This document shows, piece by piece, positions 1 to 9,263 of a stretch of DNA of 64,000 bases; positions within the stretch are counted from its first letter, which is position 1; every line of letters begins with the position of its first letter. The notes beneath the pieces are model-generated. The model did no database searches. It saw only the letters and a program-made list of their open reading frames with translations, and had not been told where the DNA came from. Location of the stretch: the NCBI RefSeq assembly GCF_014656355.1, contig NZ_BNCG01000009.1, positions 1-64,000 on the forward strand. Direction: 5' to 3'. Position numbers and translations under genes: made by a program. Origin of the DNA: Camelimonas fluminis (lineage in GTDB: Bacteria; Pseudomonadota; Alphaproteobacteria; Rhizobiales; Beijerinckiaceae).

Positions 1-51
1 TAGTCGGACGAACTCGCTGGGCGTGACGATGTCCAGATATCTGAGAGACAT
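1..51 (-). CDS. 5' end of a truncated reading frame of unknown function
   Basis: An ATG on the minus strand opens 17 codons that run off the left edge without a stop. It is divergent from the DNA-binding gene that begins at 82. No strong Shine-Dalgarno sequence precedes it. The encoded fragment is too short to assign a family. It would belong to the integrated element next to tRNA-Glu, if it is a real gene at all. Confidence 0.25.
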   Translation of the reverse strand, partial: MSLRYLDIVTPSEFVRL

Positions 52-81
52 GGTTCTGGCGGATCTGGAAAGGAGCGCGGG

Positions 82-369
82 ATGAGTGTCGCAAGATCCA
101 GAGAGAACATAATGAGAACGACGGCAATCCCGCTGTCAGCAAAGACGGCCGTTCCATGGGTGCCTCGCGGGCTGAACCGCGATGAGGCCGCATATTACAT
201 CGGGGTCGGCACGACAAAATTCGATCAGCTGGTTTCGGATGGCAGGATGCCGCGCGGAAAGAGGATCGATGGTCGCGTGATCTGGGATCGCGCCCAGCTT
301 GATGTTGCCTTCAGTGACCTTGGGGCCTCAGAGGGCAACGTCATTGACGCCGCATTGAGCCGTCGTTGA
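82..369 (+). CDS. AlpA/MerR-like helix-turn-helix protein of an integrated element
   Basis: This is a 95-residue protein with a predicted winged-helix DNA-binding fold at residues 30-75: a 'GLNRDEAAYYIGV' helix, then 'KFDQLVSDGRMP' and the wing 'DGRVIWDR'. That arrangement is typical of AlpA, excisionase and MerR-type small regulators that sit beside integrases. AGGAG at 71-75 gives a well-spaced ribosome binding site for the ATG at 82; a second in-frame ATG at 112 is possible. The integrase starts 15 bp downstream, so the two are probably co-transcribed. By context it may control excision or element gene expression; that role is inferred, and the DNA-binding fold is the firmer part of the call. 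Confidence 0.7.
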   Translation: MSVARSRENIMRTTAIPLSAKTAVPWVPRGLNRDEAAYYIGVGTTKFDQLVSDGRMPRGKRIDGRVIWDRAQLDVAFSDLGASEGNVIDAALSRR

Positions 370-383
370 GAGGCATATCAGGA

Positions 384-1472
384 ATGAGCGACGAATATCC
401 CTATGTCAGTTCCTACAAGGACCGGCACGGGAAGGAGCGTTGGCGCTTCAGGCATGGCGGCAAGTCGGCTTCCCTGCCAGGGGCGCCGGGATCGCCAGAG
501 TTTGAGGAAGCTTACGCCGCGGCGCTGGAAGGGCGGAAGATTGAGAAGCCATCTCCAGCCATCAAGCACCCCGGTGCTGTAACCCCAAAGACGCTTAAGG
601 ACGCATGGAAGCGCGTGCCCGGCAGCCTTCCAGAATGGCGCAGGCTCAATCCCGAAACGCAGCGACGGCAGGCAAGGATTGCTGACGGCTTTCTGATGAG
701 CAAAGTCGCAGAAGGGGCTGATCTCGTCTGGGGAGACGTTCCAGTCGCAGACCTGCGCCGTCGCCACCTGAAGGCGATCATAAGCGACATGAGCGACCGG
801 CCGCATGCCGCTCGCCATCTGGTCGTTGTCATCCGAAGAATGATCCTCGTGGCAATGGACGAGGAATGGATCGATATCGATCCATCGTACAACCTGAAGT
901 ACAGGCCGGGCTATGGCGGGTGGAAGGCGTGGCCCGAAAGCGCCAGGACGAAATTTGAGGCGCGCTGGCCCATAGGTACGACACCACGCCTCGCCTACGC
1001 TTTGGCCCTTTGGCTGGGTAACAGGCGAACTGATATCGCAACCCTGAAACCTGACGCTATCGACGGAGACCGGATGATCCTCAAGCAGGGCAAGACAGGC
1101 AGGGATCTGGTCCTCGACATTACCCCGATGCTCAGGGAGGTTCTTGACGCGACGGACCTGTCCGGCCCAACGATTCTCAGAACCGCCTACGGCAAGCCGT
1201 TCTCCCACAAATCGTTGACCGGCAGGATGGCCGACTGGACGAAACTTGCCGGCCTGGCTCCCGGCCACACGCTTCATGGGCTGAGAAAGACTCTCGGGAA
1301 AATGCTCGCAGAAGGGGGCGCGACTACCAGACAAATCATGGACACGCTGGGCCACACCGACATAAACCATGCAGAGCTTTACACGCGTGAGGCGGAACAG
1401 GCCCTGCTGGCGAGAGACGGCATGAAAGCCGTGGTGAAGCTGGTATCGGGAGGCAGAAAAGGCAGCGGCTAA
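384..1472 (+). CDS. Tyrosine-type site-specific recombinase (integrase)
   Basis: A 362-residue phage/island integrase. The catalytic domain spans about residues 190-345 and carries the expected residues: R214 in 'GNRRTD', K237 in 'QGKTG', H298 and R301 in 'HGLR', H324 in 'LGHTD' and nucleophile Y333 in 'ELYTR'. The N-terminal 60-170 region looks like a core-binding SAM-like domain. I chose the ATG at 384 over an in-frame TTG at 366, because GAGAGG lies about 10 bases before the ATG. The gene ends 57 bp from the 3' end of tRNA-Glu and points at it, the usual arrangement for an element that uses the tRNA 3' end as its attachment site. The gene looks intact and probably active. Confidence 0.93.
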   Translation: MSDEYPYVSSYKDRHGKERWRFRHGGKSASLPGAPGSPEFEEAYAAALEGRKIEKPSPAIKHPGAVTPKTLKDAWKRVPGSLPEWRRLNPETQRRQARIADGFLMSKVAEGADLVWGDVPVADLRRRHLKAIISDMSDRPHAARHLVVVIRRMILVAMDEEWIDIDPSYNLKYRPGYGGWKAWPESARTKFEARWPIGTTPRLAYALALWLGNRRTDIATLKPDAIDGDRMILKQGKTGRDLVLDITPMLREVLDATDLSGPTILRTAYGKPFSHKSLTGRMADWTKLAGLAPGHTLHGLRKTLGKMLAEGGATTRQIMDTLGHTDINHAELYTREAEQALLARDGMKAVVKLVSGGRKGSG

Positions 1473-1520
1473 CCTGATGGCGAACCCAAATGGCTAACCG
1501 CCATACAACAGGTTGCCAAT

Positions 1521-1560
1521 AAAAGGCTTTGGCGCTCCCAAGGGGACTCGAACCCCTGTT
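1521..1560. other. Putative attachment-site region at the tRNA-Glu 3' end
   Basis: Elements carrying tyrosine integrases commonly recombine within the 3' half of a tRNA gene and restore it. Here the integrase gene lies immediately outside the 3' end of tRNA-Glu, so one att core should fall in the T-arm/acceptor segment. The matching copy would be at the far, unseen end of the element, so the core boundaries given are only approximate. Confidence 0.4.
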
Positions 1561-1605
1561 TTCGCCGTGAGAGGGCGACGTCCTGGACCGCTAGACGATG
1601 GGAGC
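1530..1605 (-). tRNA. tRNA-Glu (anticodon CUC), CCA encoded
   Basis: Read on the minus strand, the 76 bases fold into a complete cloverleaf. The acceptor strand GCTCCCA pairs with TGGGAGC, the anticodon arm is CGCC-CTCTCAC-GGCG with anticodon CTC, and the T arm is GGGG-TTCGAGT-CCCC. The 3' CCA is genomically encoded. The body closely follows the bacterial tRNA-Glu pattern ('GTCTAG' D-arm, 'TTCGAGTCCCC'). An integrase gene ends just beyond its 3' end, so this tRNA gene is the likely attachment site of the element to the left. Confidence 0.95.
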
Positions 1606-1885
1606 TCGCTGCGGAGGACTGCCGTATATCCAGCATCCGGGAGACTTTCAAGGGCATTCCACGTTTATCTGTGCAAAGTTTCACCGAAGGCGACGTCAGG
1701 CTGCTTGCAGCCGCCGCGTCAGGCGCCGCTTCCGCCTTGTTCGCCAAAGATTTTCAGGCAAAGCCGCGCCGGATCGCGTACAACCAGGCGCGGTCTGGTG
1801 GGGACCGGTTTTTCTGCACGGAGCAGCGGCGTTTCCTCAAACCGCGGCGACCGGGCAAGGTCAGGGCAAGCGCAAGGGTGACAGC

Positions 1886-2965
1886 GTGACGGGACGGGAC
1901 GATACAGCGACGGATGCGGGCATGAACGCGCCGGGCGCCATGCCTGGGCCCATGGGACCCGCGCTCCTGGAGACCGCCGATCTCACGACGGAGAGCGCCG
2001 GCCGGCTCGACAAACTGCTGGCCGACGCCTTTCCGGACCTGTCGCGCAGCCGCCTGCAACAGGTGGTTCGCGCCGGCGGCGTCAGCGTCGACGGAGTTGT
2101 CGTGGCGGCGCCGTCAGCAAAAGTGAAGGCCGGGGCGCGGATCGCCCTGCAGATCCCCGAGGCGGAGCCGGCGCGGCCGGTAGCCCGCGCCATTCCCCTC
2201 GACATTCTCCATGAGGACGACGCCCTCATCGTCATCAACAAGGCGGCGGGCATGGTGGTGCATCCGGCTGCGGGGCATCATGACGACACCCTGGTCAACG
2301 CCCTGCTCGCCCATTGCGGCGACAGCCTGTCCGGCATCGGCGGCGTGCGACGGCCGGGGATCGTGCACCGGCTCGACAAGGACACCTCCGGCGTCATGGT
2401 CGTGGCCAAGACCGACCAGGCGCATCAGGCGCTGTCGGCGCAATTCGCCGACCATGGCCGCACCGGACCGTTGCGGCGCGCCTATCTGGCTATTGCCTGG
2501 GGCGCGCCCTCCCTGCCCCGCTTCACCATCCGCAAGCCGCTGGCGCGCAGCGTCCACAACCGTGAGAAGATCGTTGTGGTTGGTGAAGACCAGGGGCGGG
2601 AGGCCATCACCCACGTCTCCGCGCTGAGATCCTGGAGCACGCAGACGCGCAAGGTCACGGAACCGGTAGCCTCCCTGCTGCGTTGTGAACTTGAAACAGG
2701 GCGAACCCATCAGATTCGCGTACACCTGGCTGCACAGGGCCACCCGCTGCTGGGGGATGCGCTCTATGGAGCCGGGTTCATGTCGCGGGCGGCGAAGCTG
2801 ACGCCTGCAGCGCGCGACGCGCTGGAGCAATTGGGGCGACAGGCGCTGCATGCAGAAATGCTGGGTTTTGCTCACCCGGTGACGGGAACGCCAATGAGTT
2901 TCGAGGCGCCGCCGCCGGCGGATCTGCAACGACTGCTGCGCGCGCTCGATGAAGCCGGCGCCTGA
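1886..2965 (+). CDS. rluD: RluD-family 23S rRNA pseudouridine synthase
   Basis: A 359-residue RluA/RluD-type enzyme that converts uridines to pseudouridine in 23S rRNA (helix 69 for RluD). An S4 RNA-binding domain covers about residues 38-85. The catalytic motif 'HRLDKDTSG' follows, with the nucleophile Asp at residue 164. The 'GRTHQIRVH' and 'GHPLLGDALYG' blocks near the C-terminus are also diagnostic. I prefer the GTG start at 1886 because AAGGG lies 7 bases upstream; an ATG at 1922 has no such signal. It lies directly upstream of rpoH, a conserved order in Rhizobiales. Distinguishing RluD from RluC or RluA rests on the S4 domain and this context. Confidence 0.9.
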   Translation: MTGRDDTATDAGMNAPGAMPGPMGPALLETADLTTESAGRLDKLLADAFPDLSRSRLQQVVRAGGVSVDGVVVAAPSAKVKAGARIALQIPEAEPARPVARAIPLDILHEDDALIVINKAAGMVVHPAAGHHDDTLVNALLAHCGDSLSGIGGVRRPGIVHRLDKDTSGVMVVAKTDQAHQALSAQFADHGRTGPLRRAYLAIAWGAPSLPRFTIRKPLARSVHNREKIVVVGEDQGREAITHVSALRSWSTQTRKVTEPVASLLRCELETGRTHQIRVHLAAQGHPLLGDALYGAGFMSRAAKLTPAARDALEQLGRQALHAEMLGFAHPVTGTPMSFEAPPPADLQRLLRALDEAGA

Positions 2966-3403
2966 ATGCGCCTTGCGCCCTGGCCCAGCTTTCCGCGTTG
3001 CGCGCGGATGGCTCAAGGCCCGGCGCAATCCTGACCCTGTCATGCGGTGAGAAGCTGGAAAATCCGCGGCCAGCCAGTCCTGAACGGCCGCTATGGAAGT
3101 TTTTCTGCAGAGCCGGGCGGCGGCATGAAGATGTCGGCGCGGGAAGCGTCGATGAGGTGCGGCAGCGCACCGCGCCTGCATACGCCAGGCGCCAGTCTAC
3201 ACGAGGACGAACGGCAGCTGAGCGGGCGTTGTATTGCCCGGACGGGACGGATGATCTCCGGAACCATGGTCTGGTCGCCATCTGGCGATGGCGCAGACGT
3301 CAAGTTTCAGCCATGGTTGCCGGCGACCATACGTTCTGCGGTTGGCCCTGGCGGCGGCCGTTCATGCGCCTGCCCGGATAGGGGGGCGCGAAAGGAGTGT
3401 CCT
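2966..3403. other. Gap rluD-rpoH, rpoH leader/promoter region
   Basis: This 438-bp stretch has no convincing gene on either strand; the open frames that cross it are GC-driven and have no recognisable domain. It should hold the rpoH promoter(s) and leader. I see a strong ribosome binding site at its end (AAAGGAG, 3391-3397) but could not fix a -35/-10 pair. Confidence 0.5.
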
Positions 3404-4324
3404 ATGGCCACAACATCGATGCCTGTTCTCGCGAACGAAGGCGGTCTTTCGCGCTATCTGGACGAAATCCGCAAGTTCCCGATGCTGCAGCCCCAGGAAG
3501 AGTTCGACCTGGCCAAACGTTGGCGCGACGGCGGCGACCGTGAGGCTGCGCACAAACTCGTCACCTCCCATTTGCGCCTCGTGGCCAAGATCGCCATGGG
3601 TTATCGCGGCTATGGCCTGCCAGTTTCCGAAGTCGTTTCCGAAGGCAACGTCGGCCTGATGCAGGCGGTGAAGCGGTTTGAACCCGAGAAGGGCTTCCGT
3701 CTCGCCACATATGCCATGTGGTGGATCAAGGCGGCGATTCAAGAGTATATCCTGCGTTCGTGGTCGCTGGTGAAAATGGGCACCACGGCCAACCAGAAGA
3801 AGCTGTTCTTCAACCTCCGCAAGGCGAAGAGCCGCATCTCGGCGCTGGAAGACGGCGACCTGAGGCCGGAACACGTGGCGCACATTTCGACCCAGCTCGG
3901 CGTGCCGGAGCAGGACGTGATCGAGATGAACCGCCGCCTCGGCGGCGACGCCTCGCTGAACGCTCCCCTGCGCGCCGGCGGTGAAGGCGACGGCGAATGG
4001 CAGGACTGGCTTGTCGACGACAGCGCCAGCCAGGAGAGCCTTCTGGTCGCGGCTGAAGAGCGCGACAACCGGCACGCCGCACTGATGGATGCGCTGGGCG
4101 TGCTCAATCCGCGCGAGCGCCGGATTTTCGAGGCCCGTCGCCTGACGGACGATCCGATCACGCTGGAAGAGCTTTCTGGCGAATTCGGCGTCTCTCGGGA
4201 GCGCGTGCGCCAGATCGAGGTGCGGGCGTTCGAGAAGGTGCAGGAGGCCGTGAAGCGCGCCCTGGCGCGCATCGAGGCTCCCGGCGTCCGCAAGGCTGCG
4301 CCGGCGCTGGCCGCCGCCCGGTAA
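3404..4324 (+). CDS. rpoH: RNA polymerase sigma-32 factor RpoH
   Basis: A 306-residue heat-shock sigma factor. Region 2 lies at about residues 50-120 ('GNVGLMQAVKRFEPEKGFRL', 'ATYAMWWIKA'). The RpoH-specific box 'QKKLFFNLRK' at 131-140 separates it from RpoD. The region 4 helix-turn-helix 'FGVSRERVRQIE' lies near residue 260. AAAGGAG six bases before the ATG at 3404 fixes the start. The length matches alphaproteobacterial RpoH proteins (about 300 residues). It directs core polymerase to chaperone and protease promoters under protein-folding stress. Many Rhizobiales carry two or more rpoH paralogs; which one this is cannot be told here. A rho-independent terminator follows, so the gene ends its own transcript. 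Confidence 0.96.
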   Translation: MATTSMPVLANEGGLSRYLDEIRKFPMLQPQEEFDLAKRWRDGGDREAAHKLVTSHLRLVAKIAMGYRGYGLPVSEVVSEGNVGLMQAVKRFEPEKGFRLATYAMWWIKAAIQEYILRSWSLVKMGTTANQKKLFFNLRKAKSRISALEDGDLRPEHVAHISTQLGVPEQDVIEMNRRLGGDASLNAPLRAGGEGDGEWQDWLVDDSASQESLLVAAEERDNRHAALMDALGVLNPRERRIFEARRLTDDPITLEELSGEFGVSRERVRQIEVRAFEKVQEAVKRALARIEAPGVRKAAPALAAAR

Positions 4325-4362
4325 CACTCCACGCGTCACGACCCAGCACACCACAGCACAAC

Positions 4363-4393
4363 AAAAAGCCCGCCTGTTCAGGCGGGCTTTTTC
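4363..4393 (+). terminator. Rho-independent terminator after rpoH
   Basis: A near-perfect hairpin (AAAAAGCCCGCC paired with GGCGGGCTTTTT around TGTTCA) lies 39 bp past the rpoH stop. The flanking A and T runs make it bidirectional, so it can also end the convergent transcript from the gene at 4487-5953. Confidence 0.93.
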
Positions 4394-4486
4394 ATATTCA
4401 GGCGCCCTGCCGGGGGCTGGAGGCTGGGCCCGTCGCGCCGGGATTGCTGAAGCCGGTTCAGAAGCGAACCCGACCCAGGCCGCCGG

Positions 4487-5953
4487 TCAGTTGCCGGCTC
4501 CCCAGCTTTTGAAGGCCTCGGCGATAACCTTTTCTCCGGTCGCGCCCTTTTCCAGGGCGATGACAGCGCGGCGGCCATTGTCATAGCGAACCGGCAGATC
4601 AATCCACGGACGGTTGCGGATCAGGTCAACATTGCGCTCGACGTCGTTCGGCAAATTCGACAGGCCGACCAGGAACACCGATTCCGACACCGCCACTGGC
4701 AGGCCGGCAAGCGGTACGCCACGGGCATTCTCTTCGGTTTTGAACTGGGGAACGCCAACGTCGCGGATCACCCGCCCGTCGCCCGTCGCGCCCTTCTTGA
4801 ACGTCAGCTCCATCAGGTGCGACGCCGGCAGGGCTGCGTCCGTATTGCGGCGCAGGGTTATCTTGAGATCAAGACCAGCCTCCGGAATGGTAACGTCAGC
4901 GCGCACCACATTCTCGAGCGGCTGGTTCTGGCCCGGGTTCTCGGAGTCGAGCCGCCAGGTGACCTTGCCCTGGAAAACCTTCGGCGTCTGCGGGTTGTCC
5001 GGCGTCTCCTCATACAGGATGGCGCGCTGGACTCCTTCGACAGCCTGGCCTGGCTGCGTCGCCCCGCCCTGCTGCCCGGCTGGCGCCCGGCCCGCATCGA
5101 CGCGCTGACCGAACTTCTGATCATTGCCAGCGTCCGGCGTGGCGGCCACGGGCATCTCGGTCGGCTGCGGCGCCGGCTGCTTCACCTTGTTGGCCCAATA
5201 CGCAACGCCGCCAACGCCCGCCAGCGCGACGACCAGCAGCCCCCCGATCAGGGCGTTGCGACGCCCCTTGCCAGCCGGCTTTGGCGGCGGCGGCCGCAGG
5301 CGCGTCTCATCGACCACAGGCTCCGCGCGCGGCGACGCCGCCGTCGGTTCCCCCGGCTTTGGCTCACCAGCGGGTGAAGGTTCTTTGGAGCCAGACCTGA
5401 CGACGCCCTGCGGCGCGCCATTGGCGGGACGGATGCCGGTATGGCCAAGCTGGGTCGCCGGCTTCGCCGTGGCGGCCGGTTCAGCGCCCGGAGCCGAAGC
5501 GGTCGGGACCGGAGCGATCGGCGCCGTCGGCGCAGACGAACCACGCGCGGGAGGCGCGGCGGCTCCGCTGTGGGCAGGATTTGAGGGGGCGGCGCTGGCC
5601 TGGGGCGCAGAACCCTGAGCGGCGGGGTTTTGCGACGCAGCGGGCGCGGCGGGTGAAGCTGATCCTGCTTGAGGCGCGACAGACGGCGCAGCAGGCTGCC
5701 CGCCTTTGCCTTCCGCGGCCTTCTCTCCGGCAGCCTGGCCTTCCGCGCCCTGCTCGCGCTCGATGCGGGCGATCACATCATCGAGCGCAGCCAGCTCATG
5801 GGCGACGTCCGCCTCAGGCAGCGGCGGATCCATCCCCCGCAGCTGGGCGAGAAGCACGTCCCTGGCGCGCGCAAACAGGGCGTTGCGCGCTTCGGGAGAA
5901 TTGTCCGGCAGGCCGCGGATGGCCCGATCCAACAGAGGATAAAAGTCCGCCAT
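4487..5953 (-). CDS. Conserved membrane-anchored hypothetical, Pro/Ala-rich
   Basis: A 488-residue protein of unknown function. The layout is clear: an N-terminal helical cytoplasmic part (residues 1-70, rich in Leu/Glu), a long Pro/Ala/Ser-rich linker (about 80-230), one transmembrane helix at about 234-254, and a globular C-terminal part (about 300-488) that would lie in the periplasm. There is no N-terminal signal peptide, so an N-in/C-out single-span topology is likely. It is co-directional with and 32 bp downstream of purA and convergent with rpoH. The same order recurs in related genomes as I recall, which argues that it is a real gene. I recognise no catalytic motif. Confidence 0.75.
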   Translation of the reverse strand: MADFYPLLDRAIRGLPDNSPEARNALFARARDVLLAQLRGMDPPLPEADVAHELAALDDVIARIEREQGAEGQAAGEKAAEGKGGQPAAPSVAPQAGSASPAAPAASQNPAAQGSAPQASAAPSNPAHSGAAAPPARGSSAPTAPIAPVPTASAPGAEPAATAKPATQLGHTGIRPANGAPQGVVRSGSKEPSPAGEPKPGEPTAASPRAEPVVDETRLRPPPPKPAGKGRRNALIGGLLVVALAGVGGVAYWANKVKQPAPQPTEMPVAATPDAGNDQKFGQRVDAGRAPAGQQGGATQPGQAVEGVQRAILYEETPDNPQTPKVFQGKVTWRLDSENPGQNQPLENVVRADVTIPEAGLDLKITLRRNTDAALPASHLMELTFKKGATGDGRVIRDVGVPQFKTEENARGVPLAGLPVAVSESVFLVGLSNLPNDVERNVDLIRNRPWIDLPVRYDNGRRAVIALEKGATGEKVIAEAFKSWGAGN

Positions 5954-5985
5954 GGCCGCTGGAATCGCTCCCGCCTGTCAGGTTG

Positions 5986-7278
<1,293 letters not shown>

Positions 7279-7337
7279 CGCGAACTCTCTGATATCCCCA
7301 ATAGTCAAACAGGCCGCCATACGACAGGCCCGACAGC

Positions 7338-7363
7338 AAAAAACCCCGGCGCAAGGCCGGGGT
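7338..7363 (-). terminator. Terminator-like hairpin upstream of purA
   Basis: ACCCCGGC pairs with GCCGGGGT around a 5-base loop. Read on the minus strand the stem is followed by six T residues, the form of an intrinsic terminator. No minus-strand gene ends here: the next gene to the right (7495) runs on the plus strand. The hairpin therefore lies in the purA leader or between the promoter of purA and antisense transcripts from the right. Confidence 0.65.
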
Positions 7364-7494
7364 CTTGCACCTCCCTTTGCTCCATTCGCGCCGGAAGGTC
7401 AAGGGCGACAACCTGTCCAGGACCTTCCTCCAGCGCAGGCGCGCCCGGTAAATGGCCCATGGCGCCGGCGCTGCGACTGTGCCACGTTCGGCGC

Positions 7495-8460
7495 ATGTCA
7501 GCGCCCGCAAATGCTCCCGGTTCATCGTCGCTCCGTCGTCTGGGCTCCAGCCTGTACAGCAACGGCCCCCTGCTGCTCGCGCTCACAACATTGATGTGGG
7601 CGGGCAACGCCGTGGCCAGCCGGCTGGCTCCGGGGCACCTGTCGCCAATGCTGATGACCTGCGTGCGCTGGATGGTGGTGCTGGCGATCGTGCTTGTGCT
7701 GTTCCGGCGCAGCATCGCCAGCGAATGGCCAGTGCTGAAGCGCAGCTGGCCAACCGTGCTGTTTCTGGGAGCGATTGGCTACACCATCTTCAACGCGCTG
7801 TTTTACGCGGCGGGCGCTTACACCAGCGCCATCAATCTCACCCTGTTCCAGAGCTGCCTGCCGGCGCTGATTCTGGTCGGCAGTTTTCTGGTCTTCGGCG
7901 TCCGGGCGACATGGATCCAGCTGCTGGGCCTGTTGCTGACCATGGCGGGCGTGGCCGTCGCCGCCAGTCATGGCGACCTTGCCAGCCTGAAGCAGTTGCG
8001 GCTGAACTTCGGCGACATCCTCACCATGATCGCCTGTGTGCTCTACGCCATCTATACCATTGGCCTCGGCAAACGCCCGGCGGTGAGCGGCCAGACCCTG
8101 TTCGCCGGCATGGCGGCGGCGGCGTTTCTCACGTCGGTTCCCCTGCTCGGCTGGGAAATCGCCAGCGGCCGCGTTGTCTGGCCCGGCGACGCGCTCGGCT
8201 GGGGCATCCTGATGTTTATCGCGATTTTCCCGTCGCTCATCTCGCAGATGTTCTACATGCGGGCGGTGGAGCTGATCGGCGCGGACCGGGCGGCGGTGTT
8301 TCTCAATCTCACGCCGGTGTTCGGCGCGATCCTGGGCGTCGCCATCCTTGGCGAGCGCTTCGGCGTCTACGAGGCCGCCGCCCTGGCGCTGGTGCTGGGC
8401 GGCATTTTCCTCTCGGAGAAGCTGGGACGGCCGAAGCAGGTCGCGACGAAGCCGGCCTGA
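7495..8460 (+). CDS. EamA-family (DMT superfamily) permease
   Basis: A 321-residue integral membrane protein with about ten hydrophobic helices in two related halves, the EamA/DMT pattern. The first half begins at 'ALTTLMWAGNAVASRL'. The second ends with 'VELIGADRAAVFLNLTPVFGAILGV', a typical EamA repeat block. Such proteins export or exchange small metabolites such as amino acids or drugs; the substrate cannot be read from sequence. The start at 7495 is the first that precedes the hydrophobic core without overlapping the purA promoter region, but no strong ribosome binding site supports it, and 7459 is an alternative. It is divergent from purA and convergent with the thioesterase at 8485. 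Confidence 0.88.
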   Translation: MSAPANAPGSSSLRRLGSSLYSNGPLLLALTTLMWAGNAVASRLAPGHLSPMLMTCVRWMVVLAIVLVLFRRSIASEWPVLKRSWPTVLFLGAIGYTIFNALFYAAGAYTSAINLTLFQSCLPALILVGSFLVFGVRATWIQLLGLLLTMAGVAVAASHGDLASLKQLRLNFGDILTMIACVLYAIYTIGLGKRPAVSGQTLFAGMAAAAFLTSVPLLGWEIASGRVVWPGDALGWGILMFIAIFPSLISQMFYMRAVELIGADRAAVFLNLTPVFGAILGVAILGERFGVYEAAALALVLGGIFLSEKLGRPKQVATKPA

Positions 8461-8484
8461 ACCCGCCGCCCAGAACTTCCTGCC

Positions 8485-9015
8485 TCAGGACTTGAGGCGC
8501 ATGCGCTCCATCATCTCGGGCGACGCCGCGCCTTCACGGAACACGGCGCTGGCGCGCAGCACCGTCTCGCCGTCGCAGGTGAGGATGCACTGGGCGAACA
8601 GGGTGCGATCGACGTTGCGCACCACTTCGGTGCGTCCCTCCATCCAGCCGCCCAGCTTGCCGGCGCCGAGGAAATCACAGGTCAGCGACACGGTCATGTG
8701 GAAGCCCTGCAGGTCTTCCTGATGCTTGCCGGCAATCGCCATCTGGATGTCGGCGAAGGTCAGCAGCATGCCGCCATGGCAGATGCCGGCGACGTTGCAG
8801 TGCTTTGGCTGGACATAAAATCCAAGATTCAGCTGACCATCGGCGATTTTCATGGCGAAGGGGCCAGTGAGCGCCAGGAAGTCCGTCTCGGAACCGATGC
8901 GGAGCGGCCGGAAGCCGGGCGGCAGCGGCCGTTCGCCCAGAACGGCGGAGGCGGCGGGCGCAGCGGAAGAAGCTGCGGATGAGGCGGTCGTCAAAGCGGT
9001 CGTCGAAGCGTTCAT
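8485..9015 (-). CDS. PaaI-type hotdog-fold acyl-CoA thioesterase
   Basis: A 176-residue protein with the single hotdog domain of PaaI-like thioesterases at about residues 45-165. The key segment is 'GICHGGMLLTFAD' (78-89), where the HGG loop precedes the central hotdog helix. A low-complexity Ala/Ser/Thr segment occupies residues 1-25, so the true start could be further in. Enzymes of this family hydrolyse acyl- or aryl-CoA esters. Together with the second thioesterase at 14374 and the many acyl-CoA genes of this region it fits a CoA-recycling role, though no substrate can be named. Confidence 0.85.
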   Translation of the reverse strand: MNASTTALTTASSAASSAAPAASAVLGERPLPPGFRPLRIGSETDFLALTGPFAMKIADGQLNLGFYVQPKHCNVAGICHGGMLLTFADIQMAIAGKHQEDLQGFHMTVSLTCDFLGAGKLGGWMEGRTEVVRNVDRTLFAQCILTCDGETVLRASAVFREGAASPEMMERMRLKS

Positions 9016-9263
9016 GGCGTCGCCCTACCCGTCCGCGCCGCCCCGGTCAACATGCGGAAATGGTAGCCCTGGCAAGCAAAACCCGGCGCCAGCCGCTCAT
9101 GGGCCGCAGATGCATCCGGAGCCCACAGGTCCGGCCGCCGGTCTTGCAGACGGGCCTGCATCACCCGGCAAACGACAGCGCCCGGAAGGCCATGGCGGCG
9201 TTCCGGGCGTTGCGAAATCGGGCGTCGCGAAATGTCAAGGACGCCAGCGCGCGGCCGGGCCGG

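Noticed and set aside
378-1370. 330-codon minus-strand frame across the integrase
   Set aside because: Antisense to an integrase with all catalytic residues; no motif in the minus frame.
2778-3281. Minus-strand gene between rluD and rpoH
   Set aside because: Low-complexity Arg/Ser/Pro-rich frame overlapping rluD, no ribosome binding site or domain.
7279-7340. Possible purine riboswitch before purA
   Set aside because: No conserved purine aptamer core or PRPP/guanidine-type motif could be found; only the terminator-like hairpin is supported.
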